Shown here: positions 1-5,584 of the stretch, in pieces
Layout: each line of letters opens with the position of its first letter
How positions within the stretch are numbered: position 1 is the first letter of the stretch
Origin: Candidatus Sifarchaeum marinoarchaea
GTDB taxonomy: Archaea; Asgardarchaeota; Sifarchaeia; Borrarchaeales; Borrarchaeaceae
Direction: 5' to 3'
Length of the DNA stretch: 5,584 nucleotides
Assembly: GCA_016294985.1 (NCBI GenBank)
Contig: JAECRW010000109.1
Location: 1 to 5,584 of the forward strand
The notes under the pieces: generated by a model
What the model was told of the DNA's origin: nothing
Database searches by the model: none
The model's input: the letters and a program-made list of their open reading frames with translations, nothing else
Translations under genes and position numbers: made by a program

Positions 1-1
1 T

Positions 2-133
2 ATTCAATCAACAGCGGCAGTTACCATTCAGGAAGATATCCTCATAGGTTTTGGCCTGCTCCTCATTTACCCCGCCTGGCTAATTTTGGGAATTATTGGA
101 ATTATCTTAGGTTTAATTTATACAAGAAGATAA
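2..133 (+). CDS. C-terminal fragment of an unidentified membrane-anchored protein
   Basis: This is the tail of a gene that begins left of the window. Reading from base 2, 43 codons are open and end at TAA 131-133. The fragment has a short polar stretch, then about 28 strongly hydrophobic residues (from ILIGFGLLL through IIGIILGLIY) with one internal proline, and ends in a positively charged TRR. That is the pattern of a C-terminal membrane anchor or last transmembrane helix with a short cytoplasmic basic tail. Nothing in it identifies a family. Frame 1 is also open across this stretch, so the choice of frame rests on the hydrophobic composition and on the stop lying neatly beside the convergent gene. 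The stop is two bases from the stop of the minus-strand glycosyltransferase gene. Confidence 0.6.
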   Translation: MQSTAAVTIQEDILIGFGLLLIYPAWLILGIIGIILGLIYTRR

Positions 134-135
134 GA

Positions 136-1794
136 TTAATCAAAAGCAACTTTTTTATATACCGCAATATCGTAGGGATGCCAATTACCGCCTCCTAAGA
201 CGTATACGCATTTGACGTTATCGGGAATAGTAATATCGTACCAAGCGACTGAGTGTTGAGTAGCAAAAAGGTACATTTCGATGAGTACGTCTGACTGTAT
301 ACTTGTTGAGTCAACAACAATGTAAATAGGATGCTCATAGGACGATTCAAGAACTTCTGAAATTGTTATATTTTTGAGATCAAGCACTTTACGTCCTGAA
401 AATCGTTCAATAAGCGTAGGAAAGTTCGTAAATATAACTGAATTAGGTGTGGTATGTTGCTGCAACCATTGTCCAGTTTTTTCAAAGGCTTCAAGTTGGG
501 ATTTATACTGTTCGTCTATGATAATATCTTTAGCCACTAAAAGGGAATTTACTGTAATTATTAATAAAACACCTAAAACAACTAGTTGTTGAAATCGCTT
601 GCTTGTAATCTTAAATTGAAAGATGACGATAGTTTTCTGATATACTGCGGCTAATAACTGCTCAAGTTCTGAGAGGCCCCGTCCAGCAAAAAGCAAACAA
701 ACAGGGATAAGCACAGTAAGATACCGTGCCACGATAGAGGGCCACACATAAGACGGCCAACTGTAAGAAAGTAAATAAAATGCCAAGAGAAGATGAAAAA
801 AGAAATATCGCCTCTTAAGAGTCGTTATAAATCCAAAAGCAAATAAAAAGAAACCAATTGGTGTTAGACCAATAGAAAGTTGCAACCAAAGTCTATAAAA
901 TCCGACAAATAGTCCAATAGCGATCTGTGTTAATGAATGATAAGAGAACAAATAGTCAAGTGGACTGAGCATCATAGTAGGAATCTGTGTGCCGAATTCC
1001 CTAAGGAAGAAAAATGCACCATGATAATAACTCTCCCGATTGAATACGCCAAAAGTGAGATAATCACGAATAAGCCAAGGGAGAATTGCAAAAATAGTCA
1101 CAGAAATGGTGATAACAATTTTCTTAATTAAGTCAACTTGTCTTTGTTCTATAAATAGAAGACCGAAATAAAAAACTTGGAATATTAATAGGTAAAGTCC
1201 TTCTGGTCTCACTAGATAGAATATTCCAGATAGCAAGCCCATTAAAAGAAAATTAATATAGTTCCTCTCATTTTTAGCCTTAATTGTAAAAAAGATCGCA
1301 AGTAGGAAAATAAAGGTGGATAACCCCTCTCTATACACGCCTCCTAAATAAAAATCTGTACCAGTAAGGAAGAAAGGATTTATAGCAAGAATTATCGCTG
1401 AGAATAACGCTGTTTTTTCATTCTTAAAAGTCAGTTTCACCAACTCATATAAAATGAATATTGTGAGACTTCCAAAAACTATTGACACAAGTTTTGCAGA
1501 AAGATGATTGACACCGAACAGCACGAAAAAGAGGGCAATAATTAGAGGATAAAGGGGGGCTCTTATAGCAGGAACGTCTCCATAACCGACGGAATAGCCT
1601 TTCCCTTCAAGTAGGTGTCTTGCAGACCAGACATAATAAGTTCCATCAGGGTTGATTGCTAAAGTGAATTGCAAGAAAAAAATACGTAATAATAATGAAC
1701 AAAAACAGATAATAAGTGCTAGTAGGTCGTAAAGCGAAAGCTTTATTGGAAATCTCGATAGAATTTGCTGAAAGGAAGTCTTAGAACTCTCCAT
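136..1794 (-). CDS. Membrane glycosyltransferase, GT-C fold, PMT/ArnT-like (GT39-related)
   Basis: This 552-residue protein is predicted to transfer a sugar from a lipid-phosphate donor to an acceptor on the outer face of the membrane. The acceptor cannot be told from sequence. A first helix (about 22-42) is followed by an outer loop with acidic D50 in NPDGTYY, where GT-C enzymes carry a catalytic acidic residue. RAPLYP at 78-83 matches the family pattern before helix 2. YREG (154-157), RPEG (196-199) and PWLIRDY (239-245) are further typical motifs. I count roughly 11-13 hydrophobic helices up to about residue 421, then a soluble domain of about 130 residues. The ATG at 1794 is chosen because AAGAGG lies 11 bases upstream and the nearer upstream ATG (1804) is out of frame. 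It begins 28 bp after iorB on the same strand, so co-transcription is possible. It could equally belong to a broader GT83/GT39-like group. Confidence 0.82.
   Translation of the reverse strand: MESSKTSFQQILSRFPIKLSLYDLLALIICFCSLLLRIFFLQFTLAINPDGTYYVWSARHLLEGKGYSVGYGDVPAIRAPLYPLIIALFFVLFGVNHLSAKLVSIVFGSLTIFILYELVKLTFKNEKTALFSAIILAINPFFLTGTDFYLGGVYREGLSTFIFLLAIFFTIKAKNERNYINFLLMGLLSGIFYLVRPEGLYLLIFQVFYFGLLFIEQRQVDLIKKIVITISVTIFAILPWLIRDYLTFGVFNRESYYHGAFFFLREFGTQIPTMMLSPLDYLFSYHSLTQIAIGLFVGFYRLWLQLSIGLTPIGFFLFAFGFITTLKRRYFFFHLLLAFYLLSYSWPSYVWPSIVARYLTVLIPVCLLFAGRGLSELEQLLAAVYQKTIVIFQFKITSKRFQQLVVLGVLLIITVNSLLVAKDIIIDEQYKSQLEAFEKTGQWLQQHTTPNSVIFTNFPTLIERFSGRKVLDLKNITISEVLESSYEHPIYIVVDSTSIQSDVLIEMYLFATQHSVAWYDITIPDNVKCVYVLGGGNWHPYDIAVYKKVAFD
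151..156 (+). terminator. Possible oligo-T terminator of the leftmost plus-strand gene
   Basis: A run of six T on the plus strand lies 18 bases after the TAA at 131-133, with no obvious stem before it. Archaeal transcription often ends at T-rich tracts without a hairpin, so this could end the plus-strand transcript inside the 3' end of the convergent gene. The same bases encode lysine and phenylalanine codons on the minus strand, so the run may be chance. Confidence 0.25.
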
Positions 1795-1805
1795 TGAAAA
1801 TGCAT

Positions 1806-1809
1806 CCTC
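1806..1809 (-). promoter_or_regulatory. Candidate ribosome binding site of the glycosyltransferase gene
   Basis: GAGG (within AAGAGG) on the minus strand lies 11 bases before the ATG at 1794. The spacing is longer than usual, so translation initiation may be modest. It sits in the 28-bp gap after the iorB stop codon. Confidence 0.4.
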
Positions 1810-1822
1810 TTAAGATGATCTT

Positions 1823-2422
1823 TTAGAGTTTGCTCACTGCTTCAAAACCTGTCTTAAATGCTTGCACATTCAGGTCTATAAACCGTTCAGGTACGGTATT
1901 CTTGATCTCTTCGATAACTATCTCCGAATCTATAGGAATAGATCCTTTTGCCATAGCTGCTCCTAATAGTACAATATTTGCCACTATAGGTGCACCAAGT
2001 TCTTTTGCAATTTTAGTAGCGTCAATAGAGTAGACATTTTGACAAAATTGTTTCATTTCTTGAATTAAGAGATCAAGGGAAGGATAATCCTTTTTAAGAA
2101 TTGATAAGGAAAGCGGGCGAATTTCATAGGTGTTAAAGACCACTACGCCAGTATATCGTACACTCTCTATATTTCGAATCGTTTCAATCGGTTCCATTCC
2201 AACAAGAAGGTCACCTGTGCCTTCGGGAAATGTGGGACCATAAATATGGGTACCCATTCGTAAATGCGTTGAAACACTTCCTCCTCGTTGAGACATTCCA
2301 TGAAGTTCACTTTGAACTACCTGTAATCCTGTAGATAATGCAGAACTTCCCAAAATATGTGCAATTGTTAAAACTCCTGTTCCGCCTACGCCAGCGATAA
2401 GAACATTGAATTCTTCAGTCAT
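1823..2422 (-). CDS. iorB: Indolepyruvate:ferredoxin oxidoreductase, beta subunit
   Basis: This is the small (gamma-domain type) subunit of the cytoplasmic enzyme that oxidises aryl-pyruvates, with CoA, to aryl-acyl-CoA, CO2 and reduced ferredoxin (EC 1.2.7.8). From the ATG at 2422 it is 199 residues, the normal size for IorB. An N-terminal glycine-rich GVGGTGV motif (about 11-17) is followed by the family signature HGMSQRGGSVSTHLRMG and then by GDLLVGMEP. Late in the protein comes the conserved ANIVLLGAA. A longer reading starts at 2461, but 2422 is preferred: its ATG overlaps the iorA TGA as ATGA, GAGGAGG sits seven bases upstream, and the protein then begins MTEEFNVLIAG as in relatives. 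The overlap implies coupled translation and equal subunit amounts. The name is based on pairing with IorA; related 2-oxoacid oxidoreductase gamma subunits look similar in isolation. Confidence 0.93.
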   Translation of the reverse strand: MTEEFNVLIAGVGGTGVLTIAHILGSSALSTGLQVVQSELHGMSQRGGSVSTHLRMGTHIYGPTFPEGTGDLLVGMEPIETIRNIESVRYTGVVVFNTYEIRPLSLSILKKDYPSLDLLIQEMKQFCQNVYSIDATKIAKELGAPIVANIVLLGAAMAKGSIPIDSEIVIEEIKNTVPERFIDLNVQAFKTGFEAVSKL

Positions 2423-4293
2423 TGTTTTGCCTCCTCTTTGTAGATCGCACCACATGGACAAACGTTAATACACACCCCACATCCATCACAAAGGACTTCT
2501 TCAATCATCATCTGGTTTGTGATTGTATCCCACACAAAAGCCACACAGCTAAACTCATCAATGCACGTTCTACAACCTTCGCATTTCTCAGGATCAACTC
2601 TTGAGTGTGTTATTTTAATGCCTTTTTTTCTCTTCATTCGATCTAAGAATAATGCGCAAACATGTCGTGCGATAACTACAGTTGGACCATCTTGTTTTAT
2701 CGCATCTTCGAAGATTTGGATTGTTTCTTCAAGTTTGTAGGGATCGGTTTTATAGATGTCTTTTACACCGCAACCTCTTACAAGTTCATCTATTTTAATT
2801 GCAGTTCCACGCATATCTCCAAGTTTACTTCCTGGACTGGGTTGATGACCTGTCATTGCTGTCGTTAGGTTATCTAGAACCACCAATGTGAAATTTACGT
2901 TATTTTGCACTGCATTAATCAACGCTGGTATCCCTGCATGAAAGAATGTTGAATCTCCGATAACTGCAATTACGGGATTATCTACAATCTGTGCTGTTCC
3001 ACAAGCTATGCCAACCGAAGCGCCCATACAGACCAGCCAATCACCGAGGTGGAATGGTGGAGCTATGCCTAGAGCGTAACAACCAATATCATTTCCGACA
3101 TATACTTCTTGACCTTTAGTTGCTTGTTTTATAGCATAGAAAGACGCTCGATGAGGACATCCTGCACACAACTGCGGTGGACGGGATACAAGCAACTCTT
3201 TAGCGGTCTCAAATTTCTCATTTGTCATAGTATAGTCAATCGGAAGTGGTTTTCCTGTGACCTTAGAGAGTGCTAGAGCAACGTGCTTTGTAGATAATTC
3301 AAATGCTAGAGGCAATAATTCTTGCTCCTTTCCATAGACTGGCGTATTCAACGCGTTAACCTGGGCTATTGCACGAATCTGAGTTTCCAGCCAAGGATCA
3401 AGTTCTTCCACTACGAGAACTTTTTCAACGCTCTCAATAAAATTTGAAATCATCTTTTTTGGGAGCGGGTAGGACATTCCAAGTTTAAGGATAGATGCTT
3501 CAATGTCCAACCATCTTAAGGCGTCAAGAGTATAAGCATAAGAAATACCTGAAGTTATAATACCTAATTCTGTGTCACTCATTGACGTTTTATTAAATTT
3601 CGAGTTCTCAGAAAGTTCTTTTGCTAATTTTAAGTTCTCTAGCAACCTTAGATGTGCAGGACGTGCATTAGAAGGAACCATTACTCTCGAAATACGACGT
3701 TCAAAATAAGGAGTTTTCCGTTCTTGAATAGGACCAAGAACAACATTCCCATAAGTGTGAGCAATACGAGTTGTGGTTCTTAGAAGAACTGGTTCCCTAG
3801 TTTTTTCAGAAATTTCAAATGCACTTCTGGTCATCTCAACAGCATCTTGCGATGAAGAAGGTTCTAGCATAGGCAATCCCGCATGAACTGCATAGTGTCT
3901 GTTGTCCTGTTCATTTTGAGAACTCCAGCATGAAGGATCATCCGCAGAAACAACTACCAGTCCGCCATCTATACCTGTATATGCCAAAGAGAAAAGTGGA
4001 TCTGCCGCTACATTGGCACCTACATGTTTCATTGAGCAAATTGCACGAACTCCAGCAAATGAAGCACCTGCTGCTGCTTCTAAAGCGACAGCTTCATTCG
4101 TTGAATACTCAAAATAGCCAGTCCATCCAAAACGGCTGGAAAGGGCAGCAAAGGTATCACCTATTTCTGAGGCAGGGGTACCAGGATATGTAGATGCGAA
4201 TGAAACTCCAGCCTCTATAGCTCCACGCACGATAGCCACATTGCCCATCAAGAGAGTTTTTTTCCCTACATCATCTTCTAGTATTTGCTTCAA
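2419..4293 (-). CDS. iorA: Indolepyruvate:ferredoxin oxidoreductase, alpha subunit
   Basis: This is the large, thiamine-diphosphate and iron-sulfur subunit of the enzyme that oxidises indolepyruvate, phenylpyruvate and hydroxyphenylpyruvate using ferredoxin. It is 624 residues, the usual length. The N-terminal pyrimidine-binding domain carries LLMGN (14-18), YPGTP (36-40) and E67 in EYSTNEA, the expected cofactor-activating glutamate. A middle transketolase-C-like domain spans about 240-345. CAGCPHR (376-382) opens the pyrophosphate-binding domain, with GDSTFFH (447-453) and DNLTTAMTGHQPSPG (474-488) as the ThDP and magnesium motif. The C-terminus is a two-cluster ferredoxin domain: C571, C574, C577, C583, and C602, C605, C608, C612, with an extra C614. 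The start is TTG at 4291-4293, the only usual start codon between the in-frame stop at 4351-4353 and the conserved core, with GGTGG seven bases upstream. ATG at 4246-4248 (M16) is an alternative. It precedes iorB with a 4-bp overlap. Confidence 0.95.
   Translation of the reverse strand: MKQILEDDVGKKTLLMGNVAIVRGAIEAGVSFASTYPGTPASEIGDTFAALSSRFGWTGYFEYSTNEAVALEAAAGASFAGVRAICSMKHVGANVAADPLFSLAYTGIDGGLVVVSADDPSCWSSQNEQDNRHYAVHAGLPMLEPSSSQDAVEMTRSAFEISEKTREPVLLRTTTRIAHTYGNVVLGPIQERKTPYFERRISRVMVPSNARPAHLRLLENLKLAKELSENSKFNKTSMSDTELGIITSGISYAYTLDALRWLDIEASILKLGMSYPLPKKMISNFIESVEKVLVVEELDPWLETQIRAIAQVNALNTPVYGKEQELLPLAFELSTKHVALALSKVTGKPLPIDYTMTNEKFETAKELLVSRPPQLCAGCPHRASFYAIKQATKGQEVYVGNDIGCYALGIAPPFHLGDWLVCMGASVGIACGTAQIVDNPVIAVIGDSTFFHAGIPALINAVQNNVNFTLVVLDNLTTAMTGHQPSPGSKLGDMRGTAIKIDELVRGCGVKDIYKTDPYKLEETIQIFEDAIKQDGPTVVIARHVCALFLDRMKRKKGIKITHSRVDPEKCEGCRTCIDEFSCVAFVWDTITNQMMIEEVLCDGCGVCINVCPCGAIYKEEAKQ
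2430..2436 (-). promoter_or_regulatory. Strong Shine-Dalgarno site that fixes the iorB start
   Basis: GAGGAGG on the minus strand lies inside the last codons of iorA and ends seven bases before the ATG at 2422. With the ATGA overlap it supports translation starting at 2422, not at the in-frame ATG at 2461. Confidence 0.8.
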
Positions 4294-4300
4294 GACAAAA

Positions 4301-4305
4301 CCACC
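4301..4305 (-). promoter_or_regulatory. Shine-Dalgarno site supporting a TTG start for iorA
   Basis: GGTGG on the minus strand ends seven bases before the TTG at 4291-4293. It matches the GGTG part of the archaeal anti-SD complement. No comparable site lies close to the alternative ATG at 4246-4248. Confidence 0.5.
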
Positions 4306-4314
4306 AACAATACA

Positions 4315-4326
4315 TTTATTGATAAA
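4315..4326 (-). promoter_or_regulatory. AT-rich inverted repeat in the iorA leader; possible TATA element or operator
   Basis: TTTAT-CA-ATAAA is a 12-base near-perfect palindrome 22-33 bases before the iorA TTG. As an archaeal TATA box it would place transcription start almost at the start codon. It could instead be a binding site for a regulator. A second AT-rich stretch at 4355-4365 (TTTTATGTATC on the minus strand) is a rival TATA candidate that would leave a leader of about 40 bases. Neither has a convincing purine-rich BRE. Confidence 0.25.
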
Positions 4327-4355
4327 AGGAAGGCAAGTCTTTAATGATCTCTATC

Positions 4356-4510
4356 GATACATAAAACATGAACTTGTGAACTACCATCCAACAAGTTGGG
4401 TGGCTTCTGCCCTCACGGATTGTTGAGCGTCCCCTACGAGGGATAGCAAGAACCCGCTCATCGACAGTTCGGGGTGATCCACGGCACCCCCCGTTCCTTC
4501 AAGGAACACT
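4356..4510 (-). ncRNA. Putative omega RNA (scaffold plus 20-nt guide) from the tnpB 3' end
   Basis: In this transposon group the guide RNA comes from the 3' end of the tnpB transcript and extends past the right end. Here the minus strand offers four successive hairpins: 4507-4493 (GTTCC/GGAAC, inside a 15-base palindrome), 4490-4471 (GGGGTG/CACCCC, 8-base loop), 4443-4430 (TCCCT/GGGGA around CGTA, one G-T pair), and 4403-4384 (CCA/TGG and CCAA/TTGG around a CTTG loop with one C-A mismatch). TTCAC follows at 4380-4376, and the next 20 bases (4375-4356) would be the guide. The 5' limit is approximate; the scaffold may begin further upstream inside tnpB. Structure is by eye, with no covariation test. 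Confidence 0.55.
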
Positions 4511-5584
4511 TTGGTTTTTGCCTTACGGTTTTTACGACCTTTCTGCTTCTTCAACCCCGTAAGACACTTCACAGCGTCTATCAAGATGTTAAACGCTGCA
4601 TTTACGTCTCTATCGGCGGTAAATCCACAACTCAGGCACTTGAACACCCTGTCTTTAACCTCTACCTTTCGCGAACCGCACATCGAACACCGATGGGTGG
4701 TCCACCACTCATTTATAACGAAGGGTACTCCATCACGCATCAGCACCGCCATCGCGATACTCTCAGCACAGTCCTTGAACGCCCATCGGTTGACACGTTT
4801 TCTGTTCCTGCGGTGCCCCGATCCTTTGTAGTGGTAGTTACGCACTTTGTCGGGGTAGCCTATGGCCACTAGTGAACCTGACAGTTGCTCGGCAATATCT
4901 ATCGCCAGTTTTCTCCTGAAATCCTTTGCGTAATTTACCCGCTTGTGGTAAAGTTTCTTCACTACCGCGTATTTCCCTAACCGTTTTAATTTAGCGATCC
5001 TATTGTTCAGTTGGCGCATATGTATGAAAAACTTCTTGTAGTCCTCTTTCTTAAAGAGAATGACACTGCCTTCGCCCGATAGCCCGCACTTTATGGCGGT
5101 CGCCAGCCGCTTCAAGCCGAGGTCAACGCCTGTCAACGACTTCAACACAGGCAAAACTTCTTTTTCTATGACGATGTACACTTCGTAGCGTTTCAACCTG
5201 TAATTTTTAACTAGTTGAAAAGACTTTACACGCCATTCTTTGTCATGGAGATGCTTCGCGGCATATGGATATATACACAGTGGTAGATGTAATTTCGCGC
5301 CTTTTTTGAGGGTAGAAATTCTCGCCCAGAGAGGAAACTCCTTTGCGGTGCGGGAAAGGGCTATGTCGCCTACACGGTAGTCGAACATGACGGGTACTTT
5401 CCCCCTGATAGTCGGTGGTGAGGGTTCCCTCTTCTTCCAGCGGTAAAGTTTGTGCTGGAGTTTCCGCAACCGTTTCCTATCCTTAGCGGTGCTCTTCTTG
5501 GTGAGGTGTTTTTTACAGGTGGTGATGGACTTTTCCAGACGCTTAATGTCCCGCTGCCACTCACGGTGTAGTTCCCGATATGAT
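4381..5584 (-). CDS. tnpB: TnpB RNA-guided nuclease with a rearranged RuvC-II site, N-terminus missing
   Basis: TnpB is the omega-RNA-guided DNA nuclease of IS200/IS605 elements and the ancestor group of Cas12. The window holds 400 codons; the start lies beyond 5584. An apparent TTG start at 5469 is only an internal leucine, because the frame runs on upstream with a typical Lys/Arg-rich helical TnpB N-terminal sequence (RDIKRLEKS, RKRLRKLQHK). RuvC-I is TGVDLG, its aspartate codon at 5122-5124. At RuvC-II, where IENL-like sequence with a catalytic Glu is usual, the protein reads AIGYPD (Gly codon 4858-4860). A candidate substitute Glu is in INEWW (codon 4708-4710), just before the zinc ribbon CSMCG...CLSCG. 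RuvC-III is DRDVNAAFNIL. The last 40 or so residues after a basic KKQKGRKNRK stretch look unconstrained as protein and overlap the RNA hairpins. It ends at TAG 4381-4383. Confidence 0.92.
   Translation of the reverse strand, partial: SYRELHREWQRDIKRLEKSITTCKKHLTKKSTAKDRKRLRKLQHKLYRWKKREPSPPTIRGKVPVMFDYRVGDIALSRTAKEFPLWARISTLKKGAKLHLPLCIYPYAAKHLHDKEWRVKSFQLVKNYRLKRYEVYIVIEKEVLPVLKSLTGVDLGLKRLATAIKCGLSGEGSVILFKKEDYKKFFIHMRQLNNRIAKLKRLGKYAVVKKLYHKRVNYAKDFRRKLAIDIAEQLSGSLVAIGYPDKVRNYHYKGSGHRRNRKRVNRWAFKDCAESIAMAVLMRDGVPFVINEWWTTHRCSMCGSRKVEVKDRVFKCLSCGFTADRDVNAAFNILIDAVKCLTGLKKQKGRKNRKAKTKVFLEGTGGAVDHPELSMSGFLLSLVGDAQQSVRAEATQLVGW
4384..4403 (-). repeat. Right-end subterminal hairpin of the IS element
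   Basis: The minus strand reads CCA-C-CCAA-CTTG-TTGG-A-TGG: three outer pairs, one C-A mismatch and four inner pairs closed by a CTTG tetraloop, which can form an extra C-G pair. Such imperfect hairpins near the ends are what Y1 transposase TnpA binds in IS200/IS605 elements. It covers the last six codons plus part of a seventh of tnpB and ends at the base before the TAG. Confidence 0.6.

Larger units (their letters stand above)
4376..5584 (-). mobile_element. Right-hand part of an IS200/IS605-type element (tnpB plus right end), cut by the window edge
   Basis: The element comprises the tnpB gene and a right end with a subterminal hairpin at 4384-4403, followed by TTCAC on the minus strand (4380-4376), a plausible right cleavage site. 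The left end and any tnpA lie beyond the window, so it cannot be said whether the element is autonomous. There are no terminal inverted repeats or target duplications to find, as expected for this single-strand transposon group. Base composition differs from the flank: I count 34 G+C in 4801-4860 against 20 in 601-660. The exact boundary at 4376 is inferred from the hairpin and motif, not from an empty site. Confidence 0.7.

Noticed and set aside
2423..2461. Longer N-terminus for IorB starting at the in-frame ATG at 2459-2461
   Set aside because: It would overlap iorA by 43 bases and add a cysteine and glycine-rich stretch not typical of IorB, while the ATG at 2422 has GAGGAGG and the ATGA overlap.
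3930..4193. Plus-strand 87-residue frame inside iorA
   Set aside because: It is antisense to the strongly conserved thiamine-binding domain and its Leu/His/Gln-rich content is typical of an antisense shadow.
4241..4426. Plus-strand 61-residue frame crossing the iorA start and the IS right end
   Set aside because: It spans an insertion boundary and has no ribosome site or recognisable sequence; a shadow frame.
4474..4872. Plus-strand open frames of 132 and 106 residues opposite tnpB
   Set aside because: They lie antisense to the zinc-ribbon and RuvC region, which has clear protein motifs on the minus strand, and they show no recognisable domain themselves.
5467..5469. TTG at 5469 as the true start of tnpB
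   Set aside because: The frame stays open upstream to the window edge and encodes basic helical sequence typical of TnpB N-termini, so the gene is truncated by the window rather than short.
5370..5564. 64-residue minus-strand reading frame in another frame
   Set aside because: It lies wholly within the extended tnpB reading frame and has Pro/Ser/Gly-rich composition of an out-of-frame shadow.
1..5584. CRISPR array, tRNA or rRNA gene
   Set aside because: No regularly spaced direct repeats and no cloverleaf or rRNA-like stretch seen; the only sizeable gene-free stretch is about 87 bases in front of iorA.
4381..5584. Interpretation as a Cas12-type CRISPR effector
   Set aside because: No repeat array or adaptation genes are visible, and the 3' hairpins with an adjacent guide position fit an IS200/IS605 right end.

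Overview
The window most likely comes from an AT-rich archaeon that ferments amino acids or peptides. The evidence is indirect: a tandem iorA-iorB pair for oxidising 2-keto acids with ferredoxin, an archaeal-style polytopic GT-C glycosyltransferase, clear Shine-Dalgarno sites, and a TnpB of the kind whose RuvC-II glutamate is missing from its usual place. I cannot name a lineage.

Layout from left to right: (1) 2-133, plus strand, the last 43 codons of an unidentified protein ending in a membrane-spanning segment. (2) 136-1794, minus strand, a GT39/ArnT-like membrane glycosyltransferase whose stop codon lies two bases from the convergent plus-strand gene. (3) 1823-2422, minus, iorB. (4) 2419-4293, minus, iorA. 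(5) 4294-4375, a short leader in front of iorA. (6) 4376-5584, minus, the right-hand part of an IS200/IS605-type element: a tnpB running off the right edge and a right end that can fold into several hairpins and probably encodes the omega RNA.

iorA and iorB are translationally coupled by an ATGA overlap, with GAGGAGG in front of iorB. Together they encode the two subunits of indolepyruvate:ferredoxin oxidoreductase, which oxidises aryl-pyruvates made from Trp, Phe and Tyr to aryl-acyl-CoA and reduces ferredoxin. The glycosyltransferase follows 28 bp behind iorB and may share the transcript, but no functional link is evident.

The main point of interest is the right-hand side. The TnpB has RuvC-I and RuvC-III aspartates and a zinc ribbon, but GYP where the RuvC-II glutamate normally sits, with a candidate replacement glutamate about 50 residues downstream. 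Its 3' coding end doubles as a run of hairpins, and the DNA that would supply the omega RNA guide is the 5' leader of iorA. This is probably a known type of mobile element with a rearranged active site rather than a new system, but the placement of guide over promoter deserves a check.
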